This document shows positions 49,407-57,195 of a stretch of DNA of 64,000 bases, piece after piece. The DNA is taken from contig MEGD01000019.1 in assembly GCA_001725355.1 (NCBI GenBank), positions 38,850-102,849 on the forward strand, written 5' to 3'. Made by a program: the position numbers and the translations under genes. Position 1 is the first letter of the stretch. Every line of letters begins with the position of its first letter. Origin of the DNA: Novosphingobium sp. SCN 66-18. Its GTDB lineage: Bacteria > Pseudomonadota > Alphaproteobacteria > Sphingomonadales > Sphingomonadaceae. The notes beneath the pieces were generated by a model, which saw nothing but the letters and a program-made list of their open reading frames with translations, was not told where the DNA came from and did not search any database.

Positions 49407-51086
49407 ATGTCGGAAATGAGCATGCAGGGTTTCGAAACCGGGTCGCCCGCCCAGCCCGCCGATCTTCGTGCGAACAGCCACGAGAATGCGCGCAAGCCGA
49501 TCGGCTTCGTCGCCGATGTCTCGGGTTCGGGTGGCGTGATCGGCATCGATCTGGCGCGGTTGAAGGAATGCATGGGCGATGACGACGCCTCCGTCGCGCT
49601 TTCGGGCCAGGTCGGCTGTCCGGTGAAGATCCGCGTGGGCAATTCGTGGCTTCTGGCCACGGTGCGCAACCAGCGGCAGGATGCGGCGTTCGAAGGCGGC
49701 GTGATCGCGCAGATCGATTTCCTGGGCGAAGGCGACGAGGAACGCCTGACCGGGCGGCTTTACGGCTTCCGGCGCGGCGTGACGCGCTTTCCGGTGCCGG
49801 GCGCGCTGGTCTATCCGGCGACAAGCGCGGACTTGCGGCAGGTCTATGCCAGCGATGGCCGGTCCAGCATCGTCATCGGCACCGTGTTCCCCACGCGCGA
49901 CATCCGCGCGGGTGTCTACATCGATGCGCTATTGGGCAAGCATTTCGCGCTGCTGGGTTCGACCGGCACGGGCAAATCGACCAGCGCGGCGCTGATCCTG
50001 CACCGCATCTGCGAGATGGCGCCCGATGGCCATATCGTGATGATCGATCCGCACGGCGAATATTCGCAGGCTTTCCGCCACACCGGGCAATTGCTGGACG
50101 TGACGAACCTGCAGATGCCGTACTGGCTGATGAATTTCGAGGAACATTGCGAGGTGTTCCTGACCACCCAGGGTGCGGAGCGGCAGCTTGACGCCGACAT
50201 TCTGGCCAAGTGCCTGTTGCAGGCACGGATGAAGAACCGCCTGGCCGAACAGGTTGGCCGGATCACCGTGGATTCGCCGATACCCTATCTGCTCTCGGAC
50301 CTGCTGCTGGTGCTCCAGAACGAGATGGGCAAGCTCGACAAGGGCCACGGCGCGATCCCCTACATGCGGATCAAGGCCAAGGTCGACGAGATCAAGGGCG
50401 ATCCGCGCTACCAGTTCATGTTCTCGGGGATGCTGGTCGGCGATACGATGGCCGACTTCCTGTCCAAGGTGTTCCGCCTGCCGGCCAGCGGCAAGCCGAT
50501 TACCATCATCGACGTTTCGGGTATCCCCTCGGAAATCACCTCGACCGTGGTCGCGGTGCTGAGCCGGCTGGTGTTCGACTATGCGATATGGTCGCGCGAC
50601 GAAGAGACGCAGCCGATCCTGCTGGTCTGCGAGGAAGCGCACCGCTACGTGCCCAACGAACGCGTGGCGAGCAATTCGTCGGCGGCGAAAGTGCTGTCCC
50701 GGATCGCCAAGGAAGGGCGAAAGTACGGCGTCTCGCTGGGGCTGATCACGCAGCGTCCGTCCGACCTTGCCGAAGGCGTGCTGTCGCAGTGCGGCACGAT
50801 CATCTCGATGCGGCTCAACAACGAGCGTGACCAGGCGTTCGTGCGCGCGGCCATGCCCGAAGGCGCGCGGGGCTTCCTCGATGCCATCCCGGCGCTGCGC
50901 AACCGCGAATGCATCATCTGCGGCGAAGGCGTTTCGATCCCGGTGCGGCTGTCGTTCGACGATCTCGAAGAGGCGCGGCGTCCTGCTTCCGCCGACCCTT
51001 CGTTCTCGGAACTCTGGGCGCGTTCGGGTGGCGAGGATTTGGCCGTGCAGCGCACCGTGCAGCGCTGGCGGTCGCAAAGCCGCTAA
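49407..51086 (+). CDS. HerA/FtsK-like ATP-binding protein (DUF87)
   Basis: P-loop ATPase of the HerA branch, 559 residues. An N-terminal HAS-barrel-like domain (about 1-140) precedes the ATPase, with Walker A HFALLGSTGTGKSTSAALIL, DPHGEYSQAF, Walker B PILLVCEEAHRYVP and the sensor region LITQRPSDLAEGVLSQCGT. HerA proteins usually work with the NurA nuclease or defence effectors, but neither lies beside this gene. ATG 49407 has GAGG about ten bases upstream. The MATE gene converges on it with a 19-base gap. Confidence 0.88.
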   Translation: MSEMSMQGFETGSPAQPADLRANSHENARKPIGFVADVSGSGGVIGIDLARLKECMGDDDASVALSGQVGCPVKIRVGNSWLLATVRNQRQDAAFEGGVIAQIDFLGEGDEERLTGRLYGFRRGVTRFPVPGALVYPATSADLRQVYASDGRSSIVIGTVFPTRDIRAGVYIDALLGKHFALLGSTGTGKSTSAALILHRICEMAPDGHIVMIDPHGEYSQAFRHTGQLLDVTNLQMPYWLMNFEEHCEVFLTTQGAERQLDADILAKCLLQARMKNRLAEQVGRITVDSPIPYLLSDLLLVLQNEMGKLDKGHGAIPYMRIKAKVDEIKGDPRYQFMFSGMLVGDTMADFLSKVFRLPASGKPITIIDVSGIPSEITSTVVAVLSRLVFDYAIWSRDEETQPILLVCEEAHRYVPNERVASNSSAAKVLSRIAKEGRKYGVSLGLITQRPSDLAEGVLSQCGTIISMRLNNERDQAFVRAAMPEGARGFLDAIPALRNRECIICGEGVSIPVRLSFDDLEEARRPASADPSFSELWARSGGEDLAVQRTVQRWRSQSR

Positions 51087-51105
51087 CGGCGACGCAGGGC
51101 AACGC

Positions 51106-52602
51106 CTACAGCGTGGGCGTCATCCGGCCCGCCACATCGCCATCGGCGCAGGTTTCCTCCTCCGCTTCCAGTTCGGAAATTGCGCGGCTGCGCGTGCGCC
51201 AGCCAGAGCGGCTGTACACGTAGAGGGCCAGCGAGGTCGCGATGACCGATCCGAACGGCATGGCCAGCCACAGCGCGTCCGCCCCGATGTGGGGATAGGC
51301 CAGGTAGTAGAAACCCAGGCGCCCCGGATACATCGCGATGGCCAGCACGATCAGCGGCGCGATCACCACGCCGCCGGCGCGCATCGTGCCGAACAGCACG
51401 ATGGTGACTCCGAACAGCACATAACTCCAGCTCGCCAGGAACTGGATGTGCCGCGCGGCGTCCACCGCCGGGCTGTTCGGGCCGAGGAACAGTTCCAGCG
51501 AACCGCGATCGAACAGCAGCAGGATCACGGTCATCGCCCCGGTCATCGCGAAGTTCAGCAGCACGCCCGAACGGGTGATCTGCCCCAGCCGGTGCAGCAG
51601 CCCGGCGCCGATGGCCTGCGCGGCCATGGCGCTGACCGCCGCCGAGATCGCCATCGCCGGCATCTGCAGGTAGGTCCACAGTTGCAGCGAAGCGCCATAA
51701 GCCGCGCTGATCAGCACGCCTTCGCGGTTGACCAGCCCGATCATGATGATCCCGGCGGCCGAGATCAGCAGCATCTGCGCGCCCATCGGCAGCCCCTTGC
51801 GCACGATATAGCCCAGTTCGGATCGTTGCGGGATCAGATAGGCCAGCTCGGCCCCGCGCAGCCGCAGCGGCAGGTCGCGCGCATAGACCCACGTCACCAT
51901 GGCCAGCATCGAGACGTAGGACGCCGTGGCCGTGGCCGTGGCCGCGCCGGCGATGCCCAGGCGGGGAAAGGGGCCGATGCCGGCGATCAGCAGGGGATTC
52001 AGCGCGATGTCGAGCACGACCGAAAGGATCATGAACTTGAGCGGCGTCTGCGCATCGCCCGATCCGCGCAGGCCCATGCCCAGCATGACCGTGATCATCG
52101 AGGCCGGCATGGCGACGAAGATCACGCGCAGATAGGTCAGCGCGAAATGATAGGTTTCGCCAGGCGTGGCCATCGCGCGCAGCAGCGTGGGCGCGAATAT
52201 CCAGCCCGCCGTGGCGACCAACAGCGAAAGCCCGAGGCAGAACCCGACCGCCGTGCCGAAGGTGCGCCGCGCCGCGTCGATGTTCCGCGCGCCGAACGCC
52301 TGGCCGACCTTCACCGTCGCCGCCATGCCGAAGCCGAACACCGCGGCGAAGATCAGGAACATCACCACGTTGGCGTTGGCCGTCGCCGCGAGCGCGCTTT
52401 CGCCCAGCAGCCGCCCGACCCAGACCGAATTGACCGATCCGTTGAGCGACTGGAGAATGTTGGCGGCCAGCGTTGGTGCGGAAAACAGCAGCAGCGTGCG
52501 CAGGATCGGACCCTTGGTCAGATCGCGATGGCCACCGGGCGCTGCCGGGCGCGAAGCTGAGGGGTGCGCCATCGCTGGCGGTGAAGCGGCGGGATCGGTC
52601 AC
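51106..52602 (-). CDS. MATE family efflux transporter
   Basis: Cation-coupled multidrug or metabolite exporter, 498 residues with twelve hydrophobic segments in two MatE repeats (LRTLLLFSAPTLAANILQSL and LGYIVRKGLPMGAQMLLIS). GTG 52602 is the chosen start because GAGGAAAG lies upstream; the internal ATG 52572 has none. It follows the DUF177 gene by eleven bases, so it may be co-transcribed with the chaperone and DUF177. Confidence 0.92.
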   Translation of the reverse strand: MTDPAASPPAMAHPSASRPAAPGGHRDLTKGPILRTLLLFSAPTLAANILQSLNGSVNSVWVGRLLGESALAATANANVVMFLIFAAVFGFGMAATVKVGQAFGARNIDAARRTFGTAVGFCLGLSLLVATAGWIFAPTLLRAMATPGETYHFALTYLRVIFVAMPASMITVMLGMGLRGSGDAQTPLKFMILSVVLDIALNPLLIAGIGPFPRLGIAGAATATATASYVSMLAMVTWVYARDLPLRLRGAELAYLIPQRSELGYIVRKGLPMGAQMLLISAAGIIMIGLVNREGVLISAAYGASLQLWTYLQMPAMAISAAVSAMAAQAIGAGLLHRLGQITRSGVLLNFAMTGAMTVILLLFDRGSLELFLGPNSPAVDAARHIQFLASWSYVLFGVTIVLFGTMRAGGVVIAPLIVLAIAMYPGRLGFYYLAYPHIGADALWLAMPFGSVIATSLALYVYSRSGWRTRSRAISELEAEEETCADGDVAGRMTPTL

Positions 52603-52613
52603 CAGTGCTTTCC

Positions 52614-53147
52614 TCAATCGTTCCGGTCGGATTTTCCGGCCTTCAACGCGGCCAAGGCGGCAAAGGGGCCGGAGGCTTCCTCTCCGGCAAGGCCGTGCTT
52701 CTGGCGCGCGGCGTCCGCTTCGGGGCCTTCGGCGAAAGGATCGATCGCCAGACCGAGGCTTTGCGCCACGGCTTCGCCCAGATCGAACGTCATCCCCTCG
52801 TATTCGATCTCGTCGCAATCGTCCGCGGTGATCTCGATTTCGTCTTCCGACGCCCCTTCCGCTCCGGGATGCACGAAACGGAGCAGGATCGGCTCGTCGA
52901 TCGCTACCGGGAAATCCTCGCCTGAAATGGCGCAGGGCTGGACGATGCTCGCGGTGAGCCGGCCTCGCGCCAGCACGGTTTCGCCTTCCACCGAAAGCCG
53001 GATTTCCGCACGCATCGCGTCAACCGCGCTGATGCCGAAGCGGCCGGCCAGGCGGCGGCGCTCGTGCGCATCGGCATCGATCACCACAGGCGCGCCGGTG
53101 ATCTGGCGGATGTCGATCATCCGGCTCAATTCCGCGGTGCCAGTCAT
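52614..53147 (-). CDS. DUF177 (YceD-like) family protein
   Basis: 177 residues. It contains the family Cys in VQPCAISGEDFPVAIDEP and the acidic tract EDEIEITADDCDEIEYEG, followed by LGEAVAQSLGLAIDPFAEGP, characteristic of this family. YceD proteins affect 23S rRNA accumulation in plants and bacteria and usually precede rpmF; here no rpmF is adjacent. Its start overlaps the chaperone stop (ATGA). Confidence 0.88.
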   Translation of the reverse strand: MTGTAELSRMIDIRQITGAPVVIDADAHERRRLAGRFGISAVDAMRAEIRLSVEGETVLARGRLTASIVQPCAISGEDFPVAIDEPILLRFVHPGAEGASEDEIEITADDCDEIEYEGMTFDLGEAVAQSLGLAIDPFAEGPEADAARQKHGLAGEEASGPFAALAALKAGKSDRND

Positions 53148-53677
53148 GCGGGGATCTCCCCGGCCAGCAGGCGTTCGGCCGGGACGGCGTCCAGCGCGCC
53201 GGCGAGCGCGCGGACCCGGCTGGCGAGCGCCAGCGGCCCCGCACGTTCGTCCGTCAGGCCATCGACCAGCGTAACATTGCGGGCGATCGCCTCGCTCAGT
53301 GCGCTGTCGTCCGCCGTCGCCAACGCATCGCGATAGGCACCCAGCCGGCCGCCCAGCGTGCTCATCAGCCGCCCCATGTGCTTGCCCACCACCATGTCGC
53401 CCACGCCGCTTTCGCGCAGCTGCCCGTCCATGTCGTCGACGAAAAGCTCGGTCAGCCGCACCGAAGGTTCCACCAGCGCCGGTTCGCGTTCCATGCGCAG
53501 CAGCACCAGGCTGAGGACCAGCGTGATCGCGTCGAACCGTCCGGGCAGCGTGTCGGCGATCCCGTATTGCGCATACCACGCCTTGCCGCGCGAGGCGGCG
53601 ACCACGGCGTGCCACAGCGGCCGCACGGCGGCGCGGTCATCGCGGCCGGGGCCGAACAGCCGGGCTAGAAACGACAT
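53144..53677 (-). CDS. Ubiquinol-cytochrome c chaperone (CBP3-like)
   Basis: Assembly factor related to mitochondrial Cbp3, acting on cytochrome b of complex III. 177 residues. The domain shows LWHAVVAASRGKAWYAQYGI, DTLPGRFDAITLVLSLVLLR and LTELFVDDMDGQLRESGVGD with KHMGRLMSTLGGRLGAYRDA. The order chaperone-DUF177 with divergent bamE is a known alphaproteobacterial arrangement. First gene of the minus-strand unit. Confidence 0.9.
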   Translation of the reverse strand: MSFLARLFGPGRDDRAAVRPLWHAVVAASRGKAWYAQYGIADTLPGRFDAITLVLSLVLLRMEREPALVEPSVRLTELFVDDMDGQLRESGVGDMVVGKHMGRLMSTLGGRLGAYRDALATADDSALSEAIARNVTLVDGLTDERAGPLALASRVRALAGALDAVPAERLLAGEIPA

Positions 53678-53893
53678 TGGAACTTCCTTCCCCTGAAGGT
53701 CCTTCCCGCACGGCTTGCGGGATTCGTTCAGGACCGATTAAATCGCCTGTGGCCACGTGGCATCGCGCTGTCCATTGCGGTTCCGCCGTTTGGCCCCTAA
53801 GGCTTGCGCGATATAGGGAACCCGGGCGCGAAGGCAAACGGGATGCCTGCCATAGCCGGGCCGAGCGCCCGGATCGAGAAGCGGAGTTCGGGA

Positions 53894-54391
53894 ATGCGCG
53901 ATAATCGGCTGATGGTGCGGGGCGTTGCGGCGGTGACGCTTGCGGTGCTGGCCGGCGGATGTTCGAGCATTCGCGACCATCGCGGCTATCTGATCGATCC
54001 CGCGCTGACCGATTCGGTGCAGCCCGGCGTGGACAACCGCCTTTCCGTGGAAAAGGCGCTGGGGCAGCCGACCTTCAAGAGCCAGTTCGGCAAGCCGACC
54101 TGGTACTACGTGTCGATCGACACCAAGCAGAGGCCGTTCACCCGGCCGCGCACCAATGCCGAGTTCATCATGAAGGTGAACTTCGATGCGGCGGGCAATG
54201 TTGCCAGCGTCGAACGGGGCGGCATGGAAAAGGTCGTGCGGATCAATCCCGACCGCGACAAGACGCCGACACTGGGCCGCGACCGCAGCTTCTTCGAGGA
54301 TCTGTTCGGCAATATCGGCGCGGTTGGCGCCGTGCCGGGCGCGACCGGCCAGAGCGGCCGTCCCGGCGGGTCCGGTCCGAACGGAAGCTGA
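53894..54391 (+). CDS. bamE: Outer membrane assembly lipoprotein BamE (SmpA/OmlA)
   Basis: Small lipoprotein of the BAM complex that inserts outer-membrane proteins. 165 residues. Signal peptide ends in the lipobox LAGGC (Cys23). The SmpA domain follows (SVQPGVDNRLSVEKALGQP, KPTWYYVSIDTKQRPF), then an extended glycine-rich C-terminal tail longer than in E. coli. ATG 53894 has GGAG upstream. Divergent from the ubiquinol-cytochrome c chaperone gene. Confidence 0.9.
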   Translation: MRDNRLMVRGVAAVTLAVLAGGCSSIRDHRGYLIDPALTDSVQPGVDNRLSVEKALGQPTFKSQFGKPTWYYVSIDTKQRPFTRPRTNAEFIMKVNFDAAGNVASVERGGMEKVVRINPDRDKTPTLGRDRSFFEDLFGNIGAVGAVPGATGQSGRPGGSGPNGS

Positions 54392-54446
54392 TTCCGGTCG
54401 TTCCTGGCCGGCTTGAACCTTCTGGGGCATTCCCCATATCGCGGTC

Positions 54447-55016
54447 ATGGACGACAGCAGGGCGAGCCACGGCCTGATCCAGTGGCACGGCACCACCATT
54501 ATCGGGGTGAAAAAGAACGGGCGCACGGTGATTGCCGGCGACGGCCAGGTTTCCATGGGCAACACGGTGATGAAGCCGAACGCCCGCAAGGTCCGCCGGA
54601 TCGGCGACGGCAACGTCATCGCCGGTTTCGCCGGCGCGACTGCCGATGCCTTCACCCTGTTCGAACGGCTGGAGCGCAAGCTGGAACAGCATCGCGGCCA
54701 GCTGATGCGCGCGGCGGTGGAACTCGCCAAGGACTGGCGCACCGACAAGTACCTGCGCAATCTGGAAGCGCTGATGATCGTGGCCGACGCGGAGACGCTG
54801 CTGGTGCTGACCGGCAATGGCGATGTGCTGGAGCCTGAAGCCAAGAACGACGCGGTCATCGCCGCGATCGGCTCTGGCGGCAACTACGCGCTGAGCGCGG
54901 CACGGGCGATCACCGACTACGAGAACGACGCCGAGACGATTGCCCGCCGCGCGATGCAGGTGGCGGCCGATATCTGCGTGTTCACCAACGATCGCGTGAC
55001 GGTGGAAGCCATATAA
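54447..55016 (+). CDS. hslV: HslV protease subunit
   Basis: Proteolytic core of the HslUV protease. 189 residues. Mature N-terminal catalytic Thr is Thr16 ([12 protein letters not shown]) after a 15-residue propeptide, longer than in E. coli. The core is conserved ([53 protein letters not shown]). hslU follows after a 95-base gap that contains a GC-rich repeat. Confidence 0.96.
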   Translation: MDDSRASHGLIQWHGTTIIGVKKNGRTVIAGDGQVSMGNTVMKPNARKVRRIGDGNVIAGFAGATADAFTLFERLERKLEQHRGQLMRAAVELAKDWRTDKYLRNLEALMIVADAETLLVLTGNGDVLEPEAKNDAVIAAIGSGGNYALSAARAITDYENDAETIARRAMQVAADICVFTNDRVTVEAI

Positions 55017-55026
55017 GCGTCATCCG

Positions 55027-55100
55027 CCCTCCCGCTTGCGGGAGGGACCGGGGTACACCCCGAAAGACCCCCCCCCATCCCCTCCCGCAAGCGGGAGGGG
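55027..55100. repeat. GC-rich palindromic intergenic repeat, copy 2
   Basis: Two palindromes, 55027-55046 (CCCTCCCGCTTGCGGGAGGG) and 55079-55100 (core CCTCCCGCAAGCGGGAGG), with a C-rich spacer between. It is related to the element at 23767-23856. The right end merges into the G-rich Shine-Dalgarno of hslU. Confidence 0.78.
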
Positions 55101-55111
55101 GGAGTTCCGGA

Positions 55112-56413
55112 ATGAAAGACAACCTTACCCCCAAGGCTATCGTGCGCGCGCTGGACGAACATATCGTCGGGCAGCAGGACGCCAAGCGCGCGGTCGCCGT
55201 GGCGCTGCGCAACCGCTGGCGGCGCCAGCACCTTTCGGCCGATCTGCGTGACGAGGTCAGCCCCAAGAACATCCTGATGATCGGCCCCACCGGCTGCGGC
55301 AAGACCGAGATCAGCCGCCGCCTGGCGAAGCTGGCCGATGCGCCGTTCGTGAAGGTGGAGGCGACCAAGTTCACCGAGGTCGGCTATGTCGGTCGCGACG
55401 TGGAACAGATCGCGCGCGATCTGGCGGAAGAGGCGATCCGGCTGGAGAAGGACCGCCGCCGCGATGCCGTGCGCGATGCGGCAAGCAAGGCGGCGATGGA
55501 TCGCCTGCTCAAGGCGCTCGTCGGCGACGGCGCCAGCGAGGCGACGCGCGAAAGCTTCCGTCAGCGTCTGGCGGATGGCTCGATGAACGATGTCGAGGTC
55601 GAGATCGAGGTGGAGGACGCGCCCTCCATGCCGATGGAACTGCCGGGCATGGGCGGCAACATCGGCATGATCAACCTGTCCGACATGATGGGCAAGGCGT
55701 TCGGCGGGCAGCGCATGAAGCGCCGCAAGCTGCGCGTGGCCGATGCCTGGGACAAGCTGGTGGACGAGGAGTCCGAAAAGCGCATGGACCAGGACGACGT
55801 GGCCCGCGTGGCGCTGCAGAACGCGGAGACCAACGGCATCGTCTTCCTCGACGAGATCGACAAGATCGCGGTCAGCGAAGTGCGGGGCGGCTCGGTCAGC
55901 CGCGAAGGCGTGCAGCGCGATCTGCTGCCGCTGATCGAGGGGACGACCGTCGCCACCAAGTACGGCCCGATGAAGACCGACCACGTGCTGTTCATCGCCA
56001 GCGGCGCGTTCCATGTGGCCAAGCCCAGCGACATGCTGCCCGAACTGCAGGGCCGCCTGCCGATCCGCGTGGAGCTGAAGGCGCTGAGCGAGGACGATTT
56101 CGTGCGCATCCTGTCGGAAACGCGCGCCAATCTCGTCGAGCAGTACCGCGCCTTGCTCGGAACCGAGCAGGTGACGCTGGACTTCACGCCGGACGCCGTC
56201 CGCGCGATCGCCCGCACCGCCGCGCAGGTCAACGAAAGCGTCGAGAATATCGGCGCCCGGCGGCTGCAGACGGTGATGGAAAAGCTGCTCGAGGAAGTCA
56301 GCTTCGACGCCGAGGACCGCGTCGGTTCGACGGTGACGATCGACGAAGCCTATGTGGCGGACAAGCTGGCCAGCCTGGCCGGCAACGCGGACCTGTCGAA
56401 GTATATCCTGTAA
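55112..56413 (+). CDS. hslU: HslU ATPase subunit
   Basis: AAA+ unfoldase of HslUV. 433 residues. It begins [20 protein letters not shown], with Walker [21 protein letters not shown], the pore loop in [17 protein letters not shown], an I domain at about residues 110-240, Walker [14 protein letters not shown] and C-terminal sensor 2 ([17 protein letters not shown]). The C-terminus (KYIL) fits docking into HslV. Its Shine-Dalgarno GGAG lies at the edge of the upstream repeat. Confidence 0.97.
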   Translation: MKDNLTPKAIVRALDEHIVGQQDAKRAVAVALRNRWRRQHLSADLRDEVSPKNILMIGPTGCGKTEISRRLAKLADAPFVKVEATKFTEVGYVGRDVEQIARDLAEEAIRLEKDRRRDAVRDAASKAAMDRLLKALVGDGASEATRESFRQRLADGSMNDVEVEIEVEDAPSMPMELPGMGGNIGMINLSDMMGKAFGGQRMKRRKLRVADAWDKLVDEESEKRMDQDDVARVALQNAETNGIVFLDEIDKIAVSEVRGGSVSREGVQRDLLPLIEGTTVATKYGPMKTDHVLFIASGAFHVAKPSDMLPELQGRLPIRVELKALSEDDFVRILSETRANLVEQYRALLGTEQVTLDFTPDAVRAIARTAAQVNESVENIGARRLQTVMEKLLEEVSFDAEDRVGSTVTIDEAYVADKLASLAGNADLSKYIL

Positions 56414-56424
56414 GTCGCCGATAT

Positions 56425-56509
56425 CGTCATTGCGAGGAGGCAAAGCCGACGAAGCCATCCAGCGCGGCGCGCAACGGCTCTGGATTGCTTCGCTGCGCTC
56501 GCAATGACG
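56425..56509. repeat. Alphaproteobacterial palindromic repeat, left copy
   Basis: 85 bases bounded by CGTCATTGCGAG and its mirror CTCGCAATGACG, with inner arms GGAGGCAAAGCC and GGATTGCTTCGCTGCG. The same element in reverse orientation and slightly shorter lies at 56878-56943. The two copies bracket the GIY-YIG gene. Confidence 0.85.
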
Positions 56510-56524
56510 AACCTTGGAGGCGGT

Positions 56525-56824
56525 CTACGCGCAGATATCCGTGAACAGATCCCGCCATTGCGGGTTTGCGTCTTCGACCAGCGCGAGCTTGCGTTTGCGC
56601 GAGCCACCCTTGATCTGCTTCTCCCGGGCGATGGCATATTCCATCGTTGCGTGCGCTTCGTACCAGACTAGCAGCTTGCAGCCATAGCGTCTGGTGAAGC
56701 CGTCGGACGTTCCTTCGCGATGCTGCCATGCCCGTTGCGCGAGGTTGGATGTCACGCCCACGTAAAGCGTACCGTTTCGCGCATTGGCCATGATGTAGAC
56801 CGCTGGCTGGAAGTCGCGCTTCAT
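56525..56824 (-). CDS. Single-domain GIY-YIG nuclease-like protein
   Basis: 99 residues comprising only a GIY-YIG domain of the YhbQ/UPF0213 group. The two-strand motif reads AVYIMANARNGTLYVGVTSN, followed by the conserved Arg in LAQRAWQHREG, then LLVWYEAHATMEYAIAREKQ with the catalytic Glu and KGGSRKRKLALVEDANPQW. ATG 56824 matches the usual start of the family, although the Shine-Dalgarno is weak. A longer reading would begin inside the flanking repeat and is rejected. Many such proteins have no assigned role; DNA cleavage or repair is possible. Confidence 0.85.
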   Translation of the reverse strand: MKRDFQPAVYIMANARNGTLYVGVTSNLAQRAWQHREGTSDGFTRRYGCKLLVWYEAHATMEYAIAREKQIKGGSRKRKLALVEDANPQWRDLFTDICA

Positions 56825-56877
56825 CGAGAATGAATGTCTTGTCGCCGCATTCCATGCAACGATGAATAGGTCGGTCT

Positions 56878-56943
56878 CGTCATTGCGAGCGCAGCGAAGC
56901 AATCCAGGGGCGTCGCGCGCGGCTTTGCCTCCTCGCCATCACG
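56878..56943. repeat. Alphaproteobacterial palindromic repeat, right copy
   Basis: 66 bases, CGTCATTGCGAGCGCAGCG through GGCTTTGCCTCCTCG to CCATCACG. It is the reverse complement of the element at 56425-56509 with a shorter middle and two changes in the last arm. Confidence 0.82.
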
Positions 56944-56967
56944 AAGGTTGTGGTGTACGCCAAGCCC

Positions 56968-57168
56968 ATGCACCAGACCCCCGAAGACCGCCCGATCTAC
57001 CGCCTGCTTACCGGCAAGGACGACCGCGCCTTCTGCGAGTGCGTGTCAGAGGCGCTGGCGCAGGGCTGGCGGCTCTATGGCTCGCCGTCGCTGGCGTGGG
57101 ATATCGAGAATTCCTGCATGAAGGCGGCGCAGGCGGTCGTGTGGCACGAAGCCGACGTGGTGAAGTGA
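56968..57168 (+). CDS. DUF1737 domain protein
   Basis: 66 residues: PIYRLLTGKDDRAFCECVSE, then LAQGWRLYGSPSLAW and a short tail (AAQAVVWHEAD). The combination of RLLTG near the start and a GW-x-LYG-x-PS motif is typical of DUF1737, a small conserved family without a known role. ATG 56968 is the likely start; no strong Shine-Dalgarno is visible. It converges on the ABC transporter gene with a 27-base gap. Confidence 0.78.
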   Translation: MHQTPEDRPIYRLLTGKDDRAFCECVSEALAQGWRLYGSPSLAWDIENSCMKAAQAVVWHEADVVK

Positions 57169-57195
57169 ACGCCGGGGCCGGAGCAGCCCGGCCTC

